Of a stretch of DNA of 64,000 nucleotides, positions 1 through 8,205 are shown one piece after another. Location of the stretch: positions 1 to 64,000 of the forward strand of contig CALJKW010000017.1 in the NCBI GenBank assembly GCA_937980205.1, in the 5' to 3' direction. A model generated the notes under the pieces. It made no database searches. It saw only the letters and a program-made list of their open reading frames with translations, and had not been told where the DNA came from. How positions within the stretch are numbered: the first letter of the stretch is position 1; the number at the start of each line of letters is the position of its first letter. This DNA is from an uncultured Myxococcales bacterium (lineage in GTDB: Bacteria > Myxococcota > Myxococcia > Myxococcales > Myxococcaceae). A program made the position numbers and the translations under genes.

Positions 1-1376
1 TGCCGGTCACCATCACCTTCAAGGCGAAGGACGTCGGCAAGGCCGACGACGAGCTCAAGGTGCTGTCCGACGACCGCGAGTTCCCCGAGCTGCGCATCCC
101 CATTCACGCCAACTTCCTCGGCACGCCGCAGCTCAAGGTGGCGCCGAACCCGGTCGAGTTCGGCTACGTCGCGATGGGCCGCCAGGCGACCCGCAACGTC
201 ACGCTCACGAACCAGGGCACCGGCGTCGCCGGCATCGAGATCCGGGGCATGGCCCTCTCGCCGGTCGACACGATGGACTTCGGCCTCGAGCTCGGCGACC
301 TCACGTTCCCGTTCACCCTCGCGCCGATCGCGAAGGACAACACGGCGCTGAAGACCGTCGTCGTCCGCTACAACCCGCGCTCGTCGGCGATGCACACGGT
401 CAACCTCGTCATCACCACGAGCAAGGGCGAGGTGACGGTGCCGCTCAACGGCAACGCCGAGACGCCGCCGAAGATGGACGTCTGCGCCGCGGGCAAGTGC
501 CTCTCGACGATGGGCACTCCGTCGGTGAACCTGGGCGACGTGCCGTACGGCGCGACGAACGTGCTGCCCGTCACCATCACGAACACCGGCGGAGCGCCGC
601 TCAAGGTCACGTACATGTGGGGCGGCTCGAACCCGAACACCGATCTCTCCGCCGCGCCGGCCATCATCCCCAGCGTGACCGCGGGCAACTACGTCGACCT
701 GCAGGTCGCGTACACGAACACCGCCGGCCCGATGACGGCCACCAACATCACCGGCCTGCTCGTGCTCTCGAGCAACGATCCCTCTCGGCCGTCCGTGTCG
801 GTCCCCGTCAGCGCGCGCGCGATGCCGCCCCAGGGGCCCGAGGTCGTGAAGATCGAGATGGTCTTCGACAACGGCAACGACGGCCTCTTCGACAAAGACG
901 TGCGCAACGTCGACATGCGCCTCGAGCACCCGTTCGGCTACGTCTGCGACAAGGCGCACCCGAACCCGACGAACTGGGGCATGTACGGCAGCCCCTCGTG
1001 GATCGCGTTCCCCCCCAAAGAGGAGCCCGAGCGCATCATCCTCCCCGGCGCGATGGTCGACGCGACCTGGCGCGTGCAGATCTCGTACATGGAAGACTGC
1101 AAGTCGCTGCCGACCGAGCTGCTCGCCGGTCTGCTCGGCATCTCGGTCGACGTGCTGCTCGACTACCTCTCCGGCGGCCTCGTGCCGATCGACGCCTCGA
1201 TGGTCTCGCAGCTCATCTCGAACATCTGCCTCAACAAGTCGTCGAGCAACGTGACCGTCCGCGCCTTCGTCAACGGCGCCCTCATCAAGGAGAAGACGAT
1301 CTCGGTCAGCCGCAAGGGCGACACCGTCTACGCGATGGATCTGATCCGCAGCGGCGGCACGTTCTCCGCGCAGTGA
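1..1376 (+). CDS. ASH/Ig-like repeat surface protein, 5' partial
   Basis: The reading frame is already open at base 3, so the start lies outside the window; about 457 codons are visible. The protein contains at least two Ig-like repeats of the ASH / choice-of-anchor-D type, around 110-220 bp (VEFGYVAMGRQATRNVTLTN) and 510-610 bp (VNLGDVPYGATNVLPVTITN), each with the typical 'gxvxxGxxxxxxvxlxNxG' pattern. The C-terminal third is different, with several Cys residues and an extended beta-rich appearance. Proteins of this family are normally exported and sit on the surface or in the periplasm. The stop is followed after about 14 bp by a lipoprotein gene with the same repeats, so the two probably form one operon. 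No enzymatic motif is visible and the specific function is unknown. Confidence 0.75.
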   Translation, partial: PVTITFKAKDVGKADDELKVLSDDREFPELRIPIHANFLGTPQLKVAPNPVEFGYVAMGRQATRNVTLTNQGTGVAGIEIRGMALSPVDTMDFGLELGDLTFPFTLAPIAKDNTALKTVVVRYNPRSSAMHTVNLVITTSKGEVTVPLNGNAETPPKMDVCAAGKCLSTMGTPSVNLGDVPYGATNVLPVTITNTGGAPLKVTYMWGGSNPNTDLSAAPAIIPSVTAGNYVDLQVAYTNTAGPMTATNITGLLVLSSNDPSRPSVSVPVSARAMPPQGPEVVKIEMVFDNGNDGLFDKDVRNVDMRLEHPFGYVCDKAHPNPTNWGMYGSPSWIAFPPKEEPERIILPGAMVDATWRVQISYMEDCKSLPTELLAGLLGISVDVLLDYLSGGLVPIDASMVSQLISNICLNKSSSNVTVRAFVNGALIKEKTISVSRKGDTVYAMDLIRSGGTFSAQ

Positions 1377-1390
1377 AAGGAGGCCATCGC

Positions 1391-3379
1391 ATGAAACGCG
1401 CGCTCCTCTCTGCCCTCGCCGTCGCTTGCGCGGCGGGCTGCAACACGAAGCCGCCCGCGGCTCCGACCGTGCCGCCGGGCCTCGCCGCCGTGCCGCCGCG
1501 GCTCGCGTACCTGTGCGTCACGCCCGGCTGCGAAGAGACCCAGACCGCCGAGATCAACGTCCGCGGCAGCCGGCGCGTCGCGATCAAGCGCATTCTGCTC
1601 TCCGGCACCGGCTCGGCCGACTTCAAGTTCACGTCTTCCGAGATGCCGCCGTTCATCGTCGGCGGCGGCAGCTCGTTCTCCGTCGACGTCACCTACAAGC
1701 CCGTCGGAGCCCCCGCGCCCGGCGAAGCCAGGCTCCTCGTCACGTACACCGACGCGTCTCCGGAAGAGAGCCCCGACCGCCTCGCCCCGGGCGAGATCGC
1801 CATCCCGCTCGTCCGCCGCATCGTCGGAGAGCCCGTCCTCACCGTGAAGCCCGGCGCCCTGCAGTTCGGAGTCGTCACCGTCGCCGCCACCCGCACCATG
1901 CCGGTGCGCGTCGCGAACGAGGGCTTCGGCAACCTCGTGCTGCAGATCGCCTCGGCCGACGCCGGCCACCCCGACGTGAAGGCGACGCTGCCCGACCAGC
2001 CCGCCATGGGCCCCGACGCCGGCTTCGACATGCCCATCGCCTACACGCCGTCGAGCGAGGGGTACCTCAAGGCCACCGTCACCGTCACCGCGACCGCGAA
2101 AGAGGTGCCCCCCGCGTACGTCGTCGTCGAGGGCACCAGCCTCACGTACCCGAAGCTCGCCCTCGAGCAGTCGGGCGACGTCGACTTCGGCCTCGTCGCG
2201 AAGACCAAGACGCGCAACATCGACCGCCAGCTCGTCAACCAGGGCGGAGTCGATCTCGTCATCACCGCCATCACCGTCGCCGACGCGCTCGGAGACGTGA
2301 AGCTCCTGATGCCCGCTGCTGCCTCGCTGCCCATCACGCTCAAGCCGCTGCAGCGCATTCCGCTCGCGGTGCTCGTCGACGGCGTCACGCCCGGCGACGT
2401 CGACGCGACCATCACCTTCGCCTCGAACGACCCCACCGCGCCGATGTTCGTCTGGCGCATCATCGGCACCGTGACCGATCCGCGCATCCAGCTCGCTCCG
2501 ACCGAGCTCAACTTCGGCAACCCGCTGCCCGACGGCGGCGTCGGCTCGGTTCCCCACGGCTGGGTCGTGACGCGCCCGCTCGAGATCAAGAACGTCGGCT
2601 ACGGCCCGCTCACCATCAAGAACATCATCACGGGCGCCGGCACCAGCCCGCTGTTCACGCTCTCGAAGGTCCCCACGCTGCCCGCCGTCCTCGAGCGCGA
2701 TCAGCGCATCGGCATCGACGTCTCCTTCCGCGCCGAGACGATCGCGAACTTCCCCGGCTTCGTCTCGGTCGAGAGCGACGACGGCATGAGGCCCTTCACC
2801 GAGGTCGCGCTCTCGGCGAACGTCGGCATGTGCGGCCCCATGACGTGCCCGATCTCGAACGGCACGCCGACGTGCGCCAGCGGCGGCTGCGAGATCGGCA
2901 TGTGCAACACCGGCTGGTACAACACCGACGGCCTCAGCTCGACCGGCTGCGAGTGCAAAGAGCCCGTCGCCGACCCCGGCGAGTTCTGCATGGACAAGAA
3001 CCACCTGGGCAACTTCTCGGACAGCGGCTCCGGCAGCCAGTACACCGGCATCATCGCCCTCGCGAACGACGTCGACCTCATCTCCTTCACCGGAGAAGAC
3101 ACCAGCAGCGGCCAGCTCTTCGGCGACGACTACGACGTGAAGATCAGCTTGAGCAGCCCCGACCCGAACATCCGCATGTGCGTGTACCGGAACTCGGGGA
3201 GGAACCTGCCGGGCAACTGCTTCTTCAGCGGAGAGCAGTGCCCCTCGAGCCGCTTCTACCGCCACGACGGCTCGTACGGCAGCGGCGACGACTCCGACTA
3301 CATCGTGAAGGTCTTCAGAGATCCCGGCAGCCCGCCGACCTGCACGCCGTACACGGTGTTCGTCTCCAACGCGCGCTGA
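1391..3379 (+). CDS. ASH-repeat lipoprotein with Cys-rich module
   Basis: This 662-residue lipoprotein starts at the ATG behind a strong AAAGGAGG site at 1376-1383. The leader MKRALLSALAVACAAGC ends in a lipobox (AAGC, Cys17). It is followed by several ASH/choice-of-anchor-D repeats, recognisable by phrases such as LQFGVVTVAATRTMPVRVAN, VDFGLVAKTKTRNIDRQLVN and LNFGNPLPDGGV. A Cys-rich EGF-like patch follows around residues 475-530 (CPISNGTPTC...GCEC), then a C-terminal domain of about 130 residues with paired cysteines and acidic patches. It is probably anchored in the outer membrane with the repeats as a stalk. It lies directly downstream of a related gene, suggesting a joint surface structure. 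The function is unknown. Confidence 0.8.
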   Translation: MKRALLSALAVACAAGCNTKPPAAPTVPPGLAAVPPRLAYLCVTPGCEETQTAEINVRGSRRVAIKRILLSGTGSADFKFTSSEMPPFIVGGGSSFSVDVTYKPVGAPAPGEARLLVTYTDASPEESPDRLAPGEIAIPLVRRIVGEPVLTVKPGALQFGVVTVAATRTMPVRVANEGFGNLVLQIASADAGHPDVKATLPDQPAMGPDAGFDMPIAYTPSSEGYLKATVTVTATAKEVPPAYVVVEGTSLTYPKLALEQSGDVDFGLVAKTKTRNIDRQLVNQGGVDLVITAITVADALGDVKLLMPAAASLPITLKPLQRIPLAVLVDGVTPGDVDATITFASNDPTAPMFVWRIIGTVTDPRIQLAPTELNFGNPLPDGGVGSVPHGWVVTRPLEIKNVGYGPLTIKNIITGAGTSPLFTLSKVPTLPAVLERDQRIGIDVSFRAETIANFPGFVSVESDDGMRPFTEVALSANVGMCGPMTCPISNGTPTCASGGCEIGMCNTGWYNTDGLSSTGCECKEPVADPGEFCMDKNHLGNFSDSGSGSQYTGIIALANDVDLISFTGEDTSSGQLFGDDYDVKISLSSPDPNIRMCVYRNSGRNLPGNCFFSGEQCPSSRFYRHDGSYGSGDDSDYIVKVFRDPGSPPTCTPYTVFVSNAR

Positions 3380-3383
3380 AGGC

Positions 3384-3992
3384 GTGCCGCGGTCGTTCGC
3401 GAACGCGCTCGAAGCCAACCCGCTGCCGCAGCGGCTGGGTGACGTGAAGCTGCAGTACGAGAAGAGCGTCTGGGTCGGCCGCGCCGACCGGCCGCCGCGG
3501 GGCCGCCTCGCGAACGCGGCGCTCATCGTCGGCAGCGTCTTCGGCGTCTTGACGCTCGCCGCGATCCTTCGGGACGAAGATCACGCCACGCTGGGCCTGT
3601 TCCTCCTCCCCAGCGTGCTCGGCTTCTTCGCCGCCGCGTGGCTCGAGCAGCGCGAGCGCCGGCAGCGCGCGTTCGCCGTCGACTTCCACGGCCACGTGCT
3701 GCGGCTCGACTTCTCGACGCCCCTGACCGGCATGCCCCGCACGCTGTACGTCGCGTTCGACCAGGTCCGCGAGCTGCAGCTCGAAGAGCAGGGCGGGGCT
3801 TTGAAGGTGATGACCGTCGACTTCGAGGCAGGGAAGGGGCTGTACCGCGAGGTGCTGGTCGCGGACGTCCCGCCGAAGCAGCTCGCCGACGCCGAGCGCG
3901 TGAAGAAGATGCTGCGCGCCGCGGTGGGCCTCGAGAAGCCGAAGGACGAAGAGCCCGAGAAGCCCGAAGGCCCGATCGACACCTTTGGCTGA
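3384..3992 (+). CDS. Hypothetical inner-membrane protein, two TM helices
   Basis: This 202-residue protein starts with GTG four bases after the preceding stop, so it may be translationally coupled. Two adjacent hydrophobic segments at about residues 42-62 and 69-87 form a membrane hairpin, followed by a soluble domain (residues 95-185) with alternating beta-strand character and an acidic, Pro/Glu-rich tail. The arrangement (hairpin plus PH-like beta domain) resembles small bacterial membrane proteins with a PH-type fold, but I do not recognise the family. The conserved-looking start, high GC3 and tight spacing support it as a real gene. Confidence 0.65.
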   Translation: MPRSFANALEANPLPQRLGDVKLQYEKSVWVGRADRPPRGRLANAALIVGSVFGVLTLAAILRDEDHATLGLFLLPSVLGFFAAAWLEQRERRQRAFAVDFHGHVLRLDFSTPLTGMPRTLYVAFDQVRELQLEEQGGALKVMTVDFEAGKGLYREVLVADVPPKQLADAERVKKMLRAAVGLEKPKDEEPEKPEGPIDTFG

Positions 3993-3996
3993 GGCA

Positions 3997-4356
3997 TCAC
4001 CGCAACAGCGAAGACCACGCCTCGTCGCGCGTGTGCGCGACCAGCGCCGCGCCCTTGAACATGCGCTGCACCTGCAGCTCGGCGGTCGCGCTCTCGGCGA
4101 CGACGCGGGCGGTGCGATCCATGCCGTGGTTCTTCGCCCAGACGTTGAGCAGCGTGATGCGCGGAGGCAGCTCGGGCGGCATCACCGCGAGGCTCGACTG
4201 ATCGACCAGGCACTTCCACCCGAACGGCAGGGTGGAGATGGTCTGCTTCACCGCTTGTTCGTACCGGCTGTAGCTGTCGAGCGTGGGGCGGGCGGGGTAG
4301 CGCACCTCGAGAATGCGCTCGGACTCATGGAATCGGATCTCGAACTCGGACTGCAT
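3997..4356 (-). CDS. STAS/SpoIIAA-like small protein
   Basis: This 119-residue soluble protein has no signal peptide. The pattern of an N-terminal strand (EFEIRFHESERILEVRYPAR), a helix, a central strand (WKCLVDQSSLAVM) and a C-terminal strand/helix (KGAALVAHTRDEAWSSLL) fits the STAS/SpoIIAA-like fold seen in many short myxobacterial proteins. The family call is inferred from the pattern only. Its start overlaps the 3' end of thiC by 32 bp on the same strand, and it is convergent with the membrane protein gene to its left, whose stop is four bases away. Confidence 0.55.
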   Translation of the reverse strand: MQSEFEIRFHESERILEVRYPARPTLDSYSRYEQAVKQTISTLPFGWKCLVDQSSLAVMPPELPPRITLLNVWAKNHGMDRTARVVAESATAELQVQRMFKGAALVAHTRDEAWSSLLR

Positions 4357-6166
4357 CGGCCGCAGTGTAGATCTCCGAGCCGCCCTTTTTGAACTCGTCG
4401 GCCTTCTCGGCGAGCCCCTTGGCGCGCACCTCTTCGGTGATCTTCATCGAGCAGAAGTGCGGGCCGCACATCGAGCAGAAGTGCGCCGTCTTCGCGGCCT
4501 CCTTCGGCAGCGTCTCGTCGTGGAAGGCCCGGGCGCGCTCGGGGTCGAGCGACAGGTTGAACTGATCTTCCCAGCGGAACTCGAAGCGCGCCTTCGACAG
4601 GGCGTTGTCGCGCGCCTGCGCCCCCGGGTGACCCTTCGCGAGGTCCGCTGCGTGCGCCGCGATCTTGTACGTGATGACGCCTTCCTTCACGTCGTCGCGG
4701 TTCGGCAGGCCGAGGTGCTCTTTCGGGGTCACGTAGCAGAGCATCGCCGTGCCGTACCACCCGATGAGCGCGGCGCCGATGCCGGACGTGAAGTGGTCGT
4801 AGCCCGGAGCGATGTCGGTGGTGAGCGGCCCGAGCGTGTAGAACGGCGCCTCGTCGCAGAGCTCGAGCTGCTTCGTCATGTTCTCTTTGATGAGCTGCAT
4901 CGGCACGTGGCCGGGGCCCTCGATCATCGTCTGCACGTCGTGCTTCCACGCGATCTTCGTGAGCTCGCCCAGCGTCTGCAGCTCGGCGAACTGCGCCTCG
5001 TCGTTCGCGTCCGCGATGGAGCCGGGCCGCAGGCCGTCTCCGAGCGAGAAGCTCACGTCGTACGCCTTCATGATCTCGCAGATCTCTTCGAAGTGCGTGT
5101 ACAGGAAGCTCTCGCGGTGATGCGCGAGGCACCACTTCGCCATGATGCTGCCGCCGCGTGACACGATGCCCGTCACGCGCTTCGCGGTGAGCGGCACGTA
5201 CGCGAGGCGCACGCCGGCGTGCACGGTGAAGTAGTCGACGCCCTGCTCGCACTGCTCGATGAGGGTGTCGCGGTAGATCTCCCAGGTGAGCTCTTCGGCC
5301 TTGCCGCCGACCTTCTCGAGCGCCTGGTAGATGGGCACCGTGCCGACCGGCACCGGGCTGTTGCGCAGGATCCACTCGCGGGTCTCGTGAATGTCCGAGC
5401 CGGTCGACAGATCCATCACCGTGTCCGCGCCCCAGCGAATGGCCCAGACCATCTTCTCGACCTCTTCCTCGATGGAAGAGGTGACCGCCGAGTTGCCGAG
5501 GTTCGCGTTGATCTTCACCAGGAAGTTGCGGCCGATGATCATCGGCTCGAGCTCGAGGTGGTTCACGTTCGCGGGGATGATCGCCCGCCCGCGCGCGATC
5601 TCGTCGCGCACGAACTCGGGGGTGATCTGTTGCGGGATGCTCGCCCCGAACGACTGACCCGGGTGCTGGCCCTCCTCGAGGCGCTGCTGCTCGCGGATCG
5701 CAACGAACTCCATCTCGGCGGTGATCTCGCCGCGCTTCGCGTACGCCATCTGCGAGACGTTCTTGCCGCTCTTCGCGCGGTACGGCGTCGTGCGCGCGTG
5801 GAACCGCAGGCCGTCGAGGCGCTTGTCCGCGAGCCGCGCGCGCCCGTACTCGGACGACAGGCCGGGCAGCTGCTCGACGTCGCCGCGCGCCTTCACCCAC
5901 GCCTCGCGCGTCGGCGGCAGGCCCTTCTTGAGATCGATGGTCGCCGTCGGGTCGGTGTACGGCCCCGTCGTGTCGTAGAGCTGCACGCTCGGGTTGTGCG
6001 TCACGCGACCGTCGGCGTGGCGCGTGTCCTGGAGCGAGATCTCGCGGAGCGGCACCTTGAGGTCGGGGAAACGCTTGCCGACGGCGTACACCTTCTTCGA
6101 CGCGGGGAAAGGTGTGCGGGTGATGCCGGAGAGCTTCTGTTCGTCGACGTGCAGCGTCTTGCGCAT
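4325..6166 (-). CDS. thiC: Phosphomethylpyrimidine synthase ThiC
   Basis: This 613-residue enzyme converts aminoimidazole ribotide to hydroxymethylpyrimidine phosphate in thiamine synthesis using a radical SAM mechanism. The N-terminal ThiC-associated domain (RVTHNPSVQLYDTTGPYTDP) is present. So are the central barrel motifs (NANLGNSAVTSSIEEEVEK, DTVMDLSTG, SRGGSIMAKWC, SFSLGDGLRPG, EGPGHVPM) and the C-terminal cluster motif CSMCGPHFCSMK, which carries the three cysteines that bind the 4Fe-4S cluster. The length is normal for the family. Only 35 bp separate it from pth upstream, so there is no room for a TPP riboswitch in front of it. Expression probably comes from read-through of rplY-pth or a short local promoter. 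Confidence 0.97.
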   Translation of the reverse strand: MRKTLHVDEQKLSGITRTPFPASKKVYAVGKRFPDLKVPLREISLQDTRHADGRVTHNPSVQLYDTTGPYTDPTATIDLKKGLPPTREAWVKARGDVEQLPGLSSEYGRARLADKRLDGLRFHARTTPYRAKSGKNVSQMAYAKRGEITAEMEFVAIREQQRLEEGQHPGQSFGASIPQQITPEFVRDEIARGRAIIPANVNHLELEPMIIGRNFLVKINANLGNSAVTSSIEEEVEKMVWAIRWGADTVMDLSTGSDIHETREWILRNSPVPVGTVPIYQALEKVGGKAEELTWEIYRDTLIEQCEQGVDYFTVHAGVRLAYVPLTAKRVTGIVSRGGSIMAKWCLAHHRESFLYTHFEEICEIMKAYDVSFSLGDGLRPGSIADANDEAQFAELQTLGELTKIAWKHDVQTMIEGPGHVPMQLIKENMTKQLELCDEAPFYTLGPLTTDIAPGYDHFTSGIGAALIGWYGTAMLCYVTPKEHLGLPNRDDVKEGVITYKIAAHAADLAKGHPGAQARDNALSKARFEFRWEDQFNLSLDPERARAFHDETLPKEAAKTAHFCSMCGPHFCSMKITEEVRAKGLAEKADEFKKGGSEIYTAADAVRVRDPIP

Positions 6167-6201
6167 GGCGACGTCGTCGTTAACCCACGCGCTTCAGAAC
6201 C

Positions 6202-6774
6202 TCAACGCCGGTTGAAGCGGTTCATCGCCTTCTGCATGCCGTCGCGCGCCCAGCCCTCGGCCATCTCGGCCGCCGAGCTGAGCAACGCCGGTAACTGCGG
6301 CCCCTCTTCGGACGAGAAGTTCCCCAGCACGTGGCCCACCACGCGCTCCTTCGCGTTCGGGCCTTGAGGCTTGCCGATGCCGAAGCGCAGGCGGCCGTAG
6401 GTGCCTTCGCCCCACGACTCGGCGATCGACTCGAGGCCGTTGTGGCCGCCGGTGCCTCCGCCCGCCTTGAGCTGCAGCTTGCCGAACGGGAGGTCGAGCT
6501 CGTCGTGAATGACGAGCACGTCTTCGGGGGGCACCTTGTAGAAGCGCGCGCACGCACCGAGCGAGCGCCCGGAGTCGTTCATGTACGTCTGCGGCTTGAG
6601 CAACAGCGCCCGCTCGCCGCCGACCGTGGCCTGCGCCAGCTCGGCGTCGAACTTCGCCTGCGTGAACGAGGCCTTCGCGCGGGCAGCGAGGAGCTCGCAC
6701 ACCATGAACCCGACGTTGTGCCGGTGGCGTGCGTATTCGCTGCCCGGGTTGCCCAGGCCACAGATGATCTTCAT
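6202..6774 (-). CDS. pth: Peptidyl-tRNA hydrolase
   Basis: This 190-residue enzyme releases tRNA from peptidyl-tRNA that has dropped off ribosomes. Family motifs are clear: GLGNPGSEYARHRHNVGFM, with the catalytic-type His and Asn; KPQTYMNDSG; and the active-site Asp region VIHDELDLPFGKLQLKAGGGTGGHNGL. The start chosen is the ATG that begins MKIICGLGNPG, as usual for the family; longer in-frame extensions upstream run through the intergenic region and lack similarity. It lies 62 bp downstream of rplY, the common rplY-pth arrangement, and is likely co-transcribed with it. Confidence 0.97.
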   Translation of the reverse strand: MKIICGLGNPGSEYARHRHNVGFMVCELLAARAKASFTQAKFDAELAQATVGGERALLLKPQTYMNDSGRSLGACARFYKVPPEDVLVIHDELDLPFGKLQLKAGGGTGGHNGLESIAESWGEGTYGRLRFGIGKPQGPNAKERVVGHVLGNFSSEEGPQLPALLSSAAEMAEGWARDGMQKAMNRFNRR

Positions 6775-6836
6775 GAGCGTCCCCCTCTCCCTCGGAGGGG
6801 AGAGGGCCGGGGTGAGGAGGCCGTGGCCTAAAGCTC

Positions 6837-7580
6837 TTACTTCTTCTTCTCGTCCTTCTTCGCGGCGGGAGCGGCAGCCTTGGCGTCGCCAGCCTTCGCG
6901 TCGCCGGCCTTGGCATCGCCCGCCTTCGCAGCGCCCGCGGCCGGAGCAGCACCCGCGGCAGCAGCGCCCTCGGCGCCCGGAGCCGCAGCAGCGGCCACCG
7001 GCGTCGCGACGACCTCCGCTTCCGGAGCCGTGACGACCGCGATCGTGTAGTTCACGTGCGTCTTCACCGTGACGCCCTGGGGCAGCTTCACGTCGTTGAC
7101 GTGCAGCGAGTGGCCGATCTTGAGCGGCGTCACGTCCACGTCGATCTTCTCGGGGATCGCACCGGGGAGCGCCCACACCTCGAGCTCGCGGCGCATCTGC
7201 GTGAGGATGCCGCCGTTCGCCTGGCCTTCAGCGCGGCCGACGAGCTGAACCGGCACCTTCACCTTCACCTGCTCGTTCTCGCGAACGTCGATGAAGTCCG
7301 CGTGCAAGAGCTCGCGGGTGACGGGGTCCTGCTGGTACTCCTTGAGCAGCACGGTGTGGCTCGCGCTGCCGACCTTCAGGCCGATGAGCGTGTTGAGCCG
7401 CTTGGTGGTGTTCACCGCGGTCTTCACCGCCTTCGGGTTCACCGAGATCTGCAGCGGCTTCTCGAGGTGCTTGCCGTAGACGACGGCGGGAATGAGGCCC
7501 GCGGCGCGCGCCTTGCGGGCAGAGCCCTTGCCGGAACCTTCACGAACCTGCGCCTCGAGCTGCGATTGGGTCTGAGCCAT
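6837..7580 (-). CDS. rplY: Ribosomal protein bL25 (CTC form)
   Basis: This 247-residue protein binds 5S rRNA in the large subunit. It is the long CTC-type version. The N-terminal 5S-binding domain occupies about residues 1-95 (GSGKGSARKARAAGLIPAVVYG, then LLKEYQQDPVTRELLHADFIDV). The beta domain follows to about residue 185. Then comes a low-complexity Ala/Gly/Lys tail with three tandem KAGDA units and a final KKDEKKK. Translation starts at the ATG with AAAGGA ten bases upstream; a longer upstream reading is unsupported. It is divergent from rplS with 150 bp between the starts. Confidence 0.95.
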   Translation of the reverse strand: MAQTQSQLEAQVREGSGKGSARKARAAGLIPAVVYGKHLEKPLQISVNPKAVKTAVNTTKRLNTLIGLKVGSASHTVLLKEYQQDPVTRELLHADFIDVRENEQVKVKVPVQLVGRAEGQANGGILTQMRRELEVWALPGAIPEKIDVDVTPLKIGHSLHVNDVKLPQGVTVKTHVNYTIAVVTAPEAEVVATPVAAAAAPGAEGAAAAGAAPAAGAAKAGDAKAGDAKAGDAKAAAPAAKKDEKKK

Positions 7581-7664
7581 GATCGAAAATCCTTTGTGGG
7601 GCCGCTCCGGCATCCCACCCGAATGGTGGGCCCCGAAAGCGAGCGAGGCGGCCTTGTGCCAGCG

Positions 7665-7694
7665 TTGACGCCCCGGCGTCAAGTCTGCTAGGCG
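7665..7694 (+). promoter_or_regulatory. Palindromic divergent promoter candidate, rplY/rplS
   Basis: The perfect inverted repeat TTGACGCC-CC-GGCGTCAA (7665-7682) lies between the divergent rplY and rplS genes. Each arm carries TTGACG, a good -35 hexamer, on its own strand. On the plus strand a TAGGCG sequence 18 bp downstream could serve as the -10 for rplS; no convincing -10 is visible for rplY. It may instead be an operator. Confidence 0.35.
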
Positions 7695-7730
7695 CACCGC
7701 TCCATTTCATCTTTCGGAGTTGGCAAAGCC

Positions 7731-8204
7731 ATGCGCAACAGCGCTCTCGAATTCGTCGAATCTACCCAGCGTCGCAAGGACCTCGCGGAGTTCCGCCCGG
7801 GCGACACCGTCCGCGTGAACTGGAAGGTCAAGGAAGGCGACAAGGAGCGCGAGCAGGCGTTCGAGGGCGTCGTCATTCGCAAGAAGAAGGGCGGCGTGAG
7901 CGCCTCCTTCACCGTGCGCAAGGTGAGCTACGGCGTCGGCGTCGAGCGCATCTTCCCGCTGCACAGCCCCCGCTACTCGACGATCGACGTGCTCACGCAC
8001 GGCGACGTCCGCCGCAACCGGCTCTTCTACCTCCGCGACCTGCGCGGCAAGGCCTCGAAGGTCGACCAGCAGGAAGAGCAGCTCGAGGTCGCGGCCCCTG
8101 CGGCGCCGAAGGCCGAGGGCGCGGCTGCCGAGCCCAAGGCTCCGAAGGCCAAGAAGTCTGCTTCCAAGAAGGAAGCGGCCTCGAAGGCCGAAGAGAAGAA
8201 GTGA
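7731..8204 (+). CDS. rplS: Ribosomal protein bL19
   Basis: This 157-residue large-subunit protein sits at the 30S-50S interface. The L19 core spans residues 1-115: MRNSALEFVE, FRPGDTVRVNWKVKEGDKER, FEGVVIRKKKGGVSASFTVR, and GVGVERIFPLHSP. A non-canonical tail of about 40 residues follows, rich in Ala, Lys and Glu (repeated KAEG/KAPKAKK-type units), longer than typical bacterial L19. It starts at an ATG shortly after the divergent promoter region. The neighbouring rplY has a similar low-complexity tail. Confidence 0.95.
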   Translation: MRNSALEFVESTQRRKDLAEFRPGDTVRVNWKVKEGDKEREQAFEGVVIRKKKGGVSASFTVRKVSYGVGVERIFPLHSPRYSTIDVLTHGDVRRNRLFYLRDLRGKASKVDQQEEQLEVAAPAAPKAEGAAAEPKAPKAKKSASKKEAASKAEEKK

Positions 8205-8205
8205 G

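Noticed and set aside
1328..3526. Long open frame of ~730 codons on the minus strand opposite the ASH-repeat lipoprotein
   Set aside because: Arg/Ala/Asp-rich low-complexity translation, no ribosome site; a shadow of high GC3 in the plus-strand gene, which has a signal peptide and domain repeats.
4378..6330. TPP riboswitch expected near thiC
   Set aside because: Only 35 bp separate thiC from pth upstream and no THI-box-like sequence is visible in the gap.
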